From Symbiodinium natans (Eukaryota; Sar; Dinophyceae; Suessiales; Symbiodiniaceae), in contig CAJNDS010000480.1 of assembly GCA_905221605.1 (NCBI GenBank), positions 186,001 through 250,000 of the forward strand: DNA of 64,000 nucleotides, read 5' to 3'. The position numbers were made by a program, and so were the translations under genes. Positions 50,831 through 62,406 of this stretch are shown here, one piece after another. Below the pieces are notes generated by a model. The model did no database searches. It had not been told where the DNA came from and saw nothing but the letters and a program-made list of their open reading frames with translations. The stretch's first letter is position 1. Each line of letters begins with the position of its first letter.

Positions 50831-53600
50831 TGATGCCTTCCTCGGTTTTCCGTGGGAGTTAATAGGGTTGCGGAGGAGTGAAACTCATGACAACTCACCA
50901 CTTCACACGCTTGTACCTTATCCACCCGAGTATAGATCTAGTTTCTGGTATTGTCGGATAGCCATTGGCTTATCGCATGCAAGCATGGGCGCGTGGAGCC
51001 TGGGGTATCTATGTTGCAATTTGTGGAAGTGCACTGGGTGCACGAGCCTGAACTGGGACACCCCTTTGCAGTGCTGCTTGAAAGCGCGCCGTGCTCCTTG
51101 CAGGAAGGCGACCGAGCAACTCCATCTGCTTCGATTGGAGGTGCCTTTGGCTCCGCAGGGCGATGGCCAAAGCCTTAGCTGCCTTAGCCTTTGAACGGGC
51201 ACATGTTGGACATGTCATGGCAAGATGGAGATGGTGCCAAGGAGCTAGCAAAAGTGCGAAAAGAAATGAGACTCTTGGCCGATAAAGGGCTTGTGCATCT
51301 CGGGCTCCTGAACTGATAGCATACTGATAGCCCACGTCCACGTCAGGCGCCGCAAGCAGCGGAAGAACAGTGGCGAGGAGGACGAAAGTAACGTCATGGG
51401 TTCCTAGTGCAGACTATGGGCCACGCAACCCAGCCAAGACGTCCCAGCCTAACGCAGCTTGCAGAACCCAGAGAAGCCCCCCCCCACCCACTCACTGGGG
51501 ACGTAGGTGAGCCATCTGTGTGCTTTAAACGTAAAGCGGCGAAGTCTAACATTCGGGCCGGGCCTGGGGGGGTTACCCTTTGCATTTTGAAGGCAGTTTG
51601 AGTCAACCGACGTGTTTCGCAGGATCCTGGTGCCTCCAGTGATAACTCGGGATGGGCTATCGTGTCCGCAACCCGAGGTCATGAGTCCATGATATCCCCA
51701 AACTGCGTTGAGAAGTCTGAGGTGCGCTGGAGAAGATGAGTTTGCTTTCAGCCCTGCAGTAAGGCCTGGCAGTGCATGTAACAATCAAGTGCAAAAAGCA
51801 AGCAGCATCCATCTTACTCGTAGCGGGAAGATAATGAGAGATCCAATCATCTAAGCAGATTTTTCTTTCTGAGCTGTTAATGCTCTGCAGGGTCAGCAGG
51901 CAAGTCTCTGGTGGCTCCCAAGCGCACGTGTGGAGAGCTCAGAAACGAGCGGTTAGCTGCCAGAAGCACTCGGTGACCTTTGACGCAGCGAGTGTTCAAG
52001 GCCTGACCTGGAACTTCCGCCTGCCATGCCAGAGACTGACACGGCAGAGACAAAGAAGACCTTGGAGGCTGCAATTGGAAGTCAGGCATCTGATAGTCAG
52101 TATCACAATCCATACCCGGAAGGTGAAGAGCACAACTAATCAAGCTTCCTCTGGCCCATCCAAGCAGCGCCTTGTCTCGTTGTCTGGAGAAGATAATGTG
52201 CAGCATCAATGCAGCTAGCTGTCGCTGGCCCCAGCATGTTACTCGTACTTGCCGAGGAAGAAGAAGTCGAAAAGGAAGTAGCCGGCTTTCGGCAACCTAG
52301 ATCGATTCCGGTTGTAAAAAAGCCTTGCGAGCGAACAAAAAAGACAAAAAGAAGTTCCACCATGTCCGGCACCCAGGCGCTGCTCAGGCTGGCAAGGGCT
52401 GAGCTCCTTTCTTTGCTGCATCAATGGCTCAAGCTTTGGCGCAGCAGAGTAAGGCTCAGCGTGCGGGCAAGCACAGCGCCACTGGTTTATGTATCCTGCA
52501 ATTAGAAAGTGGTCAGATTTTGTCAGAGTTTGCCAATGCGCGAGCAACGCTACATGCAAACTGCAGACCTTAGACAAGAGAGATCACGCTGCTTCCGTGT
52601 GACCACTTCCCGAAATTCGTTGGTGCTTGCACCTGGAAAGCCACGGTCGGCCGGATACTCTCCACGCCCCTGAGTTGCAGTGGCCTGCCCATCTTAACCG
52701 TGGTTTCAGTTCTCGCGTGTCGAGAGTTTCCGAGCCTTGAGGTCAGCTCACCGCCATGGACCGAAAGCGCATGAGCATCGGGAATGTCACGGCCCCGATT
52801 GTGGGGACCCGATCGAGCGGCACCACGGAAAGGGAGGCCCTCCGCACCGTCGCAACTTGGGTTTGGTCAAGTTTGGTCACTTCAGCCTCGTCTTTGTTTT
52901 GCAGGCCGGCATCGCAGAGGCGCTATGAGATGCGAATGCAAGACCCCAGTAGAGCCTTTGGTGCTGTGAAGTGTGTGCCCCTTGTACTGAGCCTTGCAGG
53001 TTTTTGAGCGCGCAAGAGAAGAGAAGACTAGAGCAGTTTATGCCGGCACCTCATCGAGTCTTGAGGCCATAAGGAAAACTTGGCTTTTTATTGGCTCCGA
53101 CCAGGATTAAGTTGAACACAGCAACAATGTCCTCCGTGCGCCTCAGTGTGCACAGATTGCCCAGGTGACATCCATCACCGACAGAGACCTCCAAGGCCGT
53201 CAGAGCTTTGCCGAGAAGGACCCCCCACATACCCACAGCCCACAAAGCGTGCACTGACACTCACTGCTGGTTTAGGGTTTAGGGTTTAGGGAGGGCTGCC
53301 CCCAGGACAGGATCGTCCTTGTTCCGCCAGGCAGCGATGAACAGGCTGAAAGCTTGTGTAATTTGTTTGCCCTTCTGCCTGTGATGCTTCTTGGAATGCA
53401 GGAGATGGAAGATTGGGTAAGAGCAACGGTTGGATATGGCTGCAGAAAGGGCTTGAAGCCAGAGAGCCCTAACCAGGACGGGACATGCCAGCCTTTTCTT
53501 TGTTGTTTCTCTCGGTAATGCTCCTCTGCTCGTGCACGTCAGGACAGTTTTTCCTTGGTTGTGGTGGAGAGTGATTTTGCATCTTGCCCGGCTGTTCGAA
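50831..53600. other. spacer or 5' region of the second PP2C, unresolved
   Basis: Possible exon-like readings are 52209-52400 (LAEEEEVEKEVAGFRQP, Lys/Glu-rich) and 52756-52890 (MDRKRMSIGNVTAPIVGTRS). Neither shows a known domain or a secure splice partner; either could be the N-terminal part of the PP2C gene at 53628. An intact TTTAGGG tract is at 53270-53291. Confidence 0.35.
53270..53291. repeat. short TTTAGGG telomere-type tract
   Basis: Three consecutive perfect TTTAGGG units. Similar short tracts occur at 33998, 55855 and 60828, and as CCCTAAA at 16228. Confidence 0.9.
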
Positions 53601-53627
53601 CGTACCGAAAGCTACACGAGTCACAAG

Positions 53628-56141
53628 TCAGCAGCTGGAGCGCCCGTTTGCAAGGCAATGTACGGCGTTTATGATGGCCATGGTCCAGCAGGTCATGACT
53701 GCTCGGACCTGTCCTTGAGGCGCTTTGGCCTGCCGAAAGTGACGTCTCAGAGTTCACCAAATGGAGAGCAGGAAGTTGTGCAGCGCCTTCTTGAACGACC
53801 CGGATCGTGAAAAGGATCCAGGGGCCGTCCTTACCAAGGCCGGAGTTCGAATCTGCTCTCCCCAAATTTGCCCCACACTGCCGAACTCCCTCGGGAAGCC
53901 GAGCTCTTGCTACTTGTTCCCACCGTGTTCCCTCTTGTTCACTCTGTGTTCACTCTGTGTTCGCAGATGCCAGGTTTTCCTCGAAACTCAGGAGATCCTG
54001 ATGAAGCAAGGACAGTTCGACACGAGCGGGACAACATGTACGATAGTGCAGCGTGGCTTCGATGTCTCCACCTTTTTGGCCCCCCCTGCCATTGTGTATT
54101 AGTATTGATGTTGCAAGACGAACAAGCAGCGCGGAAACCTGAAGCCACGAAATGCTTGCTTGAGCATGCGTGGCGAAGAGTCCTGACGGCCTTCAGCAGC
54201 CAGCACAGCTACGCAAGGTATCACGACAGGAAGTTGGACAAGCTGACCATTGCGCATGCGCCTGCGAAGCAGCCAGTTTGATCACAGTTGCTTTGGTCTG
54301 TTCTCGCTCGTTGTCAGGTTGGTGACAGCAGGAGTGTTCTTGGGAAAAAGAAAGATGACGCATCGCCGTGGGAGAGTCTGGAATTGACAACAGATCACAA
54401 ACCAGACCTTCCAAAAGTTGGGTGCTTAGCTCTTGCCGCGTTGAGGAGTGCCCATCAATGTCAGTACCGCCCGTTGCTAGGAAAAAGCTCGGATAGAAAG
54501 CGCTACTCCTCCTGGTCGCGTGGTCTTTGACGGCTGCTTGGCCGCAAGGTGCAGACTCGGGTGCTTGGCTGTTTGACATAGTGCGAAAGTTGCTAGCCTG
54601 AATGCAATGCAACTTTGAGACATGTCCCCCCCGTCTTTGGCAAGAGATGAAGCAACAGTCCCAGAGTGTGGCCTTAACCCACTCTGAAGACGTTGATGGC
54701 ATGGGAGCCCGCACCTTGGTAGACCCTAGTCCAAACCTTCTTTCCCACTGTTTTAGGGCTTATCCATCTGCGGGCTAAATCAGCATCGAATCGTTCACTT
54801 TCAAGAATGTACAAGTCTTCGGGCGTGCTTCAAGGGCCCAGTGTGCGCCCAATTTTTTCGGGGTTTTGTTGTGTCTGAGGTTTTGAGTGACTTCTTTGCA
54901 GGGCGCGAGATTCGTGTTCACTTGTGCCGGACATTGTATCTTAAAGCTCGAACTGATTGGCCTTTTTGACAATTTGAGGCTACTACAACCACCGCGTGTT
55001 TGCACAGAACGGCATGTATCCAGGCGGGTTCAATGGTTCAACGGTCCCACTTTCACATCAGTTTGTAGTGGTTTATCTCATTCCACGGCAGGTCTCAATA
55101 TGTCGCGTGCGTTGGGCGACATCGTTGCGCACAAAGAGGCGGCAAGCTCACGTCATGACTTGTGTGCTGACTTGTCATTATTCTTGTGAAGGGGTCGTGC
55201 CATTGAGAAACATACATTGTTAAAGGCTCAAAGTCAGAGCGCAAGCCCGAAAGAAGTCTTCGACCTTTCTTAAGAAGTGTGTGAGGCCGGACTCACAGCC
55301 GAGCCAGACGTTTGTGTCATTGACCTCAAAGCCGTGGCCATAGAATGACTCCGCAGTTATCTGAAGTTCTACGATCATTAGACATACTTGTTTCTGCTGG
55401 TCATTTAGGCAGAGCGCGAGAAGTATTCCAAGCTGGTCTTACTCGTTTGCACAGATGGCGCCACCTTGCTGCAAAGCGTTTAGATGGGTCTGACAAATCT
55501 CGACCTTGCTAAGCAGATGTTCAAGAATTCGAGCGTTCAAAGACTCAAAGATCCAAGCAGCTTCGCTGAATTAGGAGAGTTTAGGCTGCTTGCTTGTGTG
55601 TGTTGACGACGTGAGGTTTGGGAGTTTATTCTGAACAAAGAGGCTGGACATGAGAATTCCGCATAGAGCTCTGTTGCTGACACACTAGGGTCCTTTTGGG
55701 GCCCCTTATACAATACGGCACAGACCCTAGTTTTAGGAGGACCCATGGGCCTGCATCCTGCCTGGTCTAGGCCATCGGAATGGTACAGAAGTTTCCGGAC
55801 TGCCAACAGGCATGGCTCCCATGTGACACACCCAGCTGAGAATTTACCGGAGGGTTTAGGGCTAGGGTATGCAGCATGCCTGCATCTTTTGTTTTGCTTC
55901 TGCTCTTTTATGGGCCTTGCAGGGCATTTTATTGGTTTGCTGTCGTGCTGCAAGTGCTGGGCGGTCAGGCAGTCGACAGACTGATGAAGGAGAGTTGGGA
56001 TCGGTGGATGAAAGACTCAGACAATGTGACGCTCTCAGGGCTGTTGCAAACTGTGGTTTAGGACCTTATGTCGCCTGCTGTGCGCCACAATGCACTCAGG
56101 AAATTACTGACGATATCACGGCAATGCTGGTGAACTTGTAG
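53628..56141 (+). CDS. PP2C-family Ser/Thr protein phosphatase (second copy), multi-exon
   Basis: Exons with family motifs in order: ~53628-53720 (KAMYGVYDGHGPAGHDCSDL), ~53785-53838 (NDPDREKDPGAVLTK), 53974-~54050 (VFLETQEILMKQGQFDTSGT), 54318-~54412 (VGDSRSV; LTTDHKPDLP), ~54980-55056 (YYNHRVFAQNGMYPGG), 55092-55138 (LNMSRALGDIVAHKE), 55286-55330 (AGLTAEPDVCVIDLK), 55409-~55465 (AEREKYSKLVLLVCTDGA), ~55971-56022 (AVDRLMKESWDRWM), 56100-56141 (EITDDITAMLVNL, stop TAG). Asp residues of DGH, DG and DD are in place. GC donors fit at 53839, 55139 and 55331, the last two giving seamless joins. It is clearly a different paralogue from the phosphatase at 40526: DGHGP, SRALGD and DDITA are all of the commoner form. 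The N-terminal exons are not placed. Confidence 0.9.
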
Positions 56142-57014
56142 CAAGTTGTGCAGGTGATTCTGCCCCTAAGAGAAGCTGTCAGAGATGACCTTTGGTCTAG
56201 TCTCGCACGAGAGCCTGTCATACGAGTCATACCTGTGTTGGCATGTCCATCTTGTTGGTCAGTCTTTTGGGGGCAGATTTGTTTTCCCTGGCGAAGCCCT
56301 TACCAGCCCCTTCCATGGTGCACCCCAATGATCTTTGCACTCTTCAAGAGAGGTTTCTTGCAAGACCTTTCCCTTGAGGAAAAACAACTCAGAAATTCAA
56401 GCTCCGGCGTGGCCTCTGTTTCGCAAGGCGGGCTTCGGGGTTCCATGGAACGCCGGAGCCTGCCAGTCATCTCTACTCTAGACACCTCTGCACTTGGCCA
56501 TCACCTGCTCGAATTGCAGGGGCAGCTGGATGATGTTGCTCTAAGCTCACCGCTGTGACATAGTGACGACTCCAGAGCTGTGAAATGGACTTTGCACCGG
56601 TCGCTCGTTTTATGAAGCGGAGAAGCGACTTAAGATGCCTGAAGTCCCTGCGGTCTTGGCATCCAGTGAGGCTTGCCGTAGGCTGACGACGCCTCAACAC
56701 GACCTTGAAACATGCAAGTGCCTGCAAAAAATGTGGGGAATGCCCGATCGCGACGACGTGTCCTTGACATGTTGCTTTGGCAAGATAATGGAAAAGGTCA
56801 TTGGAGAGCATGTTTTCCCATGTGCCCGCCGAAAGGTTGCCTTGGAGCCTTCGGACATGCGCGGAGTCAACATGAGCCAACATGAGACAACCTTGTAAAA
56901 GATGTTGTGCCAGGACCGTCTTTCAAAAGCTACTAGATCACTGTAGGCTGCGAATTGCTTCGTGATCCGCGTTGCTATGAGTATCATCATTCGTGTTGTT
57001 GCGACGAGCTGAGC
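56142..57014. other. spacer between PP2C and the Gly-rich protein gene
   Basis: One open frame (56148-56558) has no domain. No promoter element was recognised, as expected for dinoflagellates, which mostly lack TATA boxes. Confidence 0.45.
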
Positions 57015-60000
57015 ATGAGAAGATGGCTGCTGGCCGCTGCACTCACGCTTGCTTATGGCGACTGGAAGTGCACCGTCCAGGAGCAGAACAACTGCATCAT
57101 CAATGCTCCTCTGAACTATCGGGGAAGTGTAGGATGGACCTTGAATACTTTCCACTCAATGTGGGGCTCTTCCATCCGGGGCAGGGGGGGGGGGGGGTGG
57201 GGGGGGGGGGGGGGTCCTTTATTGGGGGATTAGGGGCTCCGTGATCAAGGCTACCTGAAGGGGACCCTATTCTAGAACAACCTCCCTTTCCCTTGTTAGC
57301 ATTCTTCGTGGACTCGTGGGGGCACCTCAGGCATCTGCGCTCGTGAGCGGCCCACTGGTGTTCGATGGCAACGTTCTGGTGACGCACCAAGCCCTCGTGC
57401 AGTCCGAGACCAGCTTTAGCATCGAAGCATCTGGCAACCTCACCGTGGAGATGGGGTCCACGCTGCAAGCCAAAGGCCCGGATGTCCCCAAGCTTAGAGG
57501 TCCCCAAAGTCACTCAAGATCAGTAAAGGTCACCAAGGTCGCCAAGCCCGAAACCCGTCCCTGATCTACATTCTTTGCGGAACGCTTGAACGGACTGCAG
57601 CCAGGAGATCTGACCCTGAATGCAAGCACCGTCCGCATTGTCAGTGGCTCAGGGAACTGTTGTGACCCATGGTTGACGCTTAAACTCTATGTAAACTGTT
57701 CTCCATCTTTTGCACATGTAACAGAAATGGGCTTGCATTTAAGCTTACTTGAGTCTGGCAGGGCTTGCGAAAGTCGGTTGCTGTCACTTTTGCCCTTCTC
57801 CCAGCTGCCTTCCCAAATTTTGGGGCAGCTCGGTCGTCATTTTTCAGGGACAGCTGAGAGCTATGGTCGTGAGAAAAGGGAACAGCTTCTTGAAGCTTCA
57901 AACCCTCTTTTGGGGTTTGAAACGGCTGGATTCTCGGACTCTGGATGCAGGCCAGGCTTCGCAGCTTGCCCATCCGGAGTCTGAAAGCTGAGGGCTTAAG
58001 GCCTTTCTTCCGCTTTGATTCTCGGGTTTCTTGGACAAGAAAGGATGACGCAGAGGCCGCTGGGGGAGTGCCGTAGGGATCGAAGACGCTGCAGGAGGCA
58101 AAGAGCCGATGAAGGCCTGCACTACGAAGGGAGGGCGAGTGGTCACTTCTCTGGGTTGAGCTGAGCTCAAACATCGCAAGTTTGCGTCTTCGGCCGGGGT
58201 GAGGTGGTGTAGAATGCAGCATGCGGGTTACGTATGAAAGGAACAAGAGGAACGGAAGAAGAAGAGGGCCCAAACACAGTCGTCTACTTGAGCATTCGAC
58301 GGTCTCAGGTTGGCTCCTCGACCTCGGCACAAGGGACCCTTGCCGTTGTCAGCCGCGCGAGCTCCAAACAAGGCACAGTGCCGCAGAGCCTTGCCGACGC
58401 CGTGCCGAAGTCCTGCCAAAGTCCTCTCAAAGCCTTGTCAGCTCGGCCAGCCCCTTCCCACTCTCAAAGCTCCGCTTGACAGGTGCTGTCGTTGGCTCCC
58501 ACTTACCGGGAAAGGCCGGGGGATTCGCTCTCTCTCTCTCTCTCTCTCTGTCTCTCTGCCTCCTTTTTGGCTGCTGTCTTCGTCTTTGTCGCTGTTCGTG
58601 TCTCTTTGTGGCTCTTGGTCTTTGTCCGTCTTCCTCGCTGGTGCTCAATCAAGGTTGGCATTGATCAGCGGGACTCCGGCGGCGACCCGGGTATCCTCGT
58701 CGCCGATGCAGCGCTTCAAGGCGCCCTCCGGGAATCCCTGTTTTCCGCAACTCTCCGCAACTCTCCGCAACTCTCCGCAACTCTCCGCAACTCTCCATAA
58801 CTCTGAGAACTCTCCTATGACCCGCATTCGTCAATTTGTGCTTTTGTGGGCCTCTGCCTTCTTAATATTCTCGTTTCTGGCATTTGAGGAGCCGGGCCTT
58901 TGGCCGTGAATGATCTCAAGAGTAGGATTGAACATGCAGATCTTGACTGCCGTTGTGATCTGGAGGCGGCAATGTCCAGGTGAACTGCAACCAGAGCAAA
59001 GTATGTCTCCAAGGAGCCAACAACATAACGGTCGTTGACCCCACCCAGTCATTGCAGATAAGCGGGAAAGCTGTCTCGGCATTTTGGCAGCAATCGCATC
59101 GCAATGTCAGCAGTTGACATCGTGGTTGGCCTCTTTTGTTGCAGCATCGAGGCAGACTGCAGCAACTCAACCTTGACGGCAGCACAGATCCAAATTGTGG
59201 CAGAGACCTCAGTGGAGTTGGCATGAAGAGTTCAGAGGAAGTCTTCAAACAGCTCTCATGTCTGTACATGTCATGTTGCTGACCCATGCTGCCCCTCTAA
59301 ATCCTGGAGCAGGACTCAGAAGGCTTTGCGAATACAGCAATTGTGAACCCTCCCTTAGCTTCCCGCATTCCAACATGCATTTGAATGGGCTGCTAAACGC
59401 ATTCCCTCTTGCCCCCTTCCTTCCCGGTGCGAACAAATTATTGACCTTCTGAATGCATTCCCTTCGACACATGCATTGTGGATGGTCTCCAAATTGAAAT
59501 GCCTCCCAACTGCAAGCAAGATGTGCTTGGAGCCGCATCGCAAATGCATTCCTCTCCCAAGCAAGAGCCGGTTGTTTGTGTGGCCTGGAAAACGCATTCC
59601 TCCTGCGTGTTCGATCCTTTGCGTGTTTCTGCGTGTTGCTGCTTGTTGTGGCCCTGCGTATGTTGAAACAAGAGCGTGCTTTTTTAAGATAGGAGCAGAA
59701 ATTCGAAGAGTTAGCGAATACTTCGCGCGCACCTGGGAGAAGCTGCATGGTGACAGGGGAGGGACCTAGAAATGCGGATGAGCCGCCACACTTTCAGCCT
59801 TCGCTCATGCGCCCTGGACTACAAACAGCTCACCGCTCTCACTGAAGGCCAGTTGATACACCATCGAAGTCTTATCGCAAGAGCTGTCGAGGGGAAAAGA
59901 GGTCCTGGAAGAGCTCCCCCGAACGGTTGTACCATGTTCTACCACTCTACGGCTTCTGCTTCAGCAGCGCACAGGGCCCCCAGGGCTCTGAATGCCCCTT

Positions 60001-62268
60001 TGTTCCTCCCTTTGCCTACCTGGTCTACCTTGCCCCTTTGCCTTTCTTTTGGCCCTTGTAAGGCATCGGATGGACGTGCAACGTGTCACCGTGTACAGAG
60101 CCATTTTGGGGTCCGGGTGCCCTCTTAGATCTGAAAGGGTCCTTCTCAAATCTGGCCTCAGCAAAGCGGAGCGGGCACAAGTCACGCACATCAGACCAGC
60201 TCTCAGAAAGAAGCTACTAGTAAGGGCCAAACGATCATCTGCACGTGGCTTCCACTGCTACCATAGGGTCTGTAGCAGCTGCTCATCTGAGTCGGGTGTT
60301 CCAGAAGATCAGGCAGAGATGGACTTGCACTTGGATGCCGCGATTCCGGGGTTTACGCGAAGTGGCGGCAAGGGAGCGAAGACGCCGTCACAGCTGGACA
60401 TCACTGCACAAGGCCACGAACCGCGTCCGAGCTTCTTGAAGTGACTCGTGACATGTGGGTTTTCTGAGGTCACATGCTGATTGGAAGCCAGAGCTGTACA
60501 TGGACGCTCGAGCGATGCATAGCTGCATTTGCATCGACTAGCTAGAGGGCTTGTGCCCTGGTGCCCTAGTGGTGCTCTAGTGCACGTCGGTTCAAACATC
60601 AAAGCTGGCATAGCTGGCTCGCTAAGGGCTGCACGCATCTGCCAACACTATGGAAATTGCGACCAGCAGTCGCATCCACACCGTTGGCCATTCTACCTGC
60701 AAGCACACGTCGGACAGTGCAGGCCTTTGCGCTCCTTTGCTGTTGCTCTCTTGGCCGTGTCATGCGCTGTCAGACTGCTTAATAAGGATTGCCATCCTGA
60801 TGGAATCTGAGAACTGCATGTTGCGGTTTAGGGTTTAGGGTCTAGGGTTTAGCGATTAGGGTTTGTTCAGGACCGAGGGATCGCTGCTTCCCGGCCTGGC
60901 CAACGTGGCCGGGCTCATGGCCCGAGCCTGTGGACGACCCGTACGTGACCTTTGACCTCGCCGCTCGCTCCAGTACAACACCCAACTACACCCAACTACA
61001 ATGCAATCCCCCCCCCCCCCCCCCTTGGAAAGGAAAGCAGCTGCTGTTTGTAGAGTGCACTCAGAGCCGAGGTACTCCTGGCACGGAATTCCCTGAACCT
61101 GTCGAGCCGGGCCATGCTTCAAGGTGCCTCCCATCGTCCCTAGCAGGTAGTGCAGTGGCATAGGCACCGTAGTCTTATCCATCATGGTTAGCGCTTCTGT
61201 TTTGCAGAGTAGCATATGGCCGACCATGGGGACACATTGCCCTCACCTTGCCAGCTGCGTCGTCGCTCCTCTGCGTGAACAATGGGGGCATACGCTTCGC
61301 GGACCACAACGTCTTGGATGCCTCGGGACGTGGCTGCAGCGCTGGTGCCGGGCGTGCGCCCGGGAGCACTGTTCGGGGCCCTACCGGAGCCTACTTGGCA
61401 GGCGCTGATTCGTCTTTGCTCGTCCGAAAGCCCAAACTTGATTGCAACTCTTGAGCCCGACAGAAGAAGAAGAAAAGTTAGAAGGGGAAGGAGAAGAAGA
61501 AGAAGAAGAAGAAGAAGAAGAAGAAGAAGAAGAAGAAGAAGAAGAAGAAGAAGAAGAAGAAGAAGCAGAGTTAAAAGAAGCAGAATATGAAGAAGAAGAA
61601 AAAGAAGAATAATAACAAGAAGAAGAATATGCAGAAGAATGAGAAGAAGAAGCAGAAGAAGAGGAATGAGCAGAAGAATATTAACAAGAAAAATAAGAAT
61701 AATAAGAGTAATAAGAATAATAAGAATAATAAGAATAATAAGAATAATAAGAATAATAAGAATAATAAGAATAATAAGAATAATAAGAATAATAAGAATA
61801 ATAAGAATAATAAGAATAATAAGAATAATGAGAATAATGAGAATAATAAGAATAATAAGAATAATGAGAATAATGAGAATAATAAGAATATTATGAATAA
61901 TAAGAATATTATGAATAATAAGAATAAGAAGAATAATAAGAATAATGAGAGTAATAAGAATATTATGAATAATAAGGATAATAAGAATAATGAGCAGAAG
62001 AAGAAGAAGACCAAGAATAATAATAAGAAGAAAAATAAGAAGAAGAAGAATAAGAAGAATAAGAAGAGAGAAGCAGAGAGAGGCACGCAGACCCACCCAC
62101 CCACAGACCCACACCCACACCCACACCCACACACCCACACCCACACCCACACCCACACCCACACCCACNNNNNNNNNNNNNNNNNNNNNNNNNNNNNNNN
62201 NNNNNNNNNNNNNNNNNNNNNNNNNNNNNNNNNNNNNNNNNNNNNNNNNNNNNNNNNNNNNNNNNNNN

Positions 62269-62311
<43 letters not shown>

Positions 62312-62324
62312 ACACACACACACA

Positions 62325-62406
<82 letters not shown>

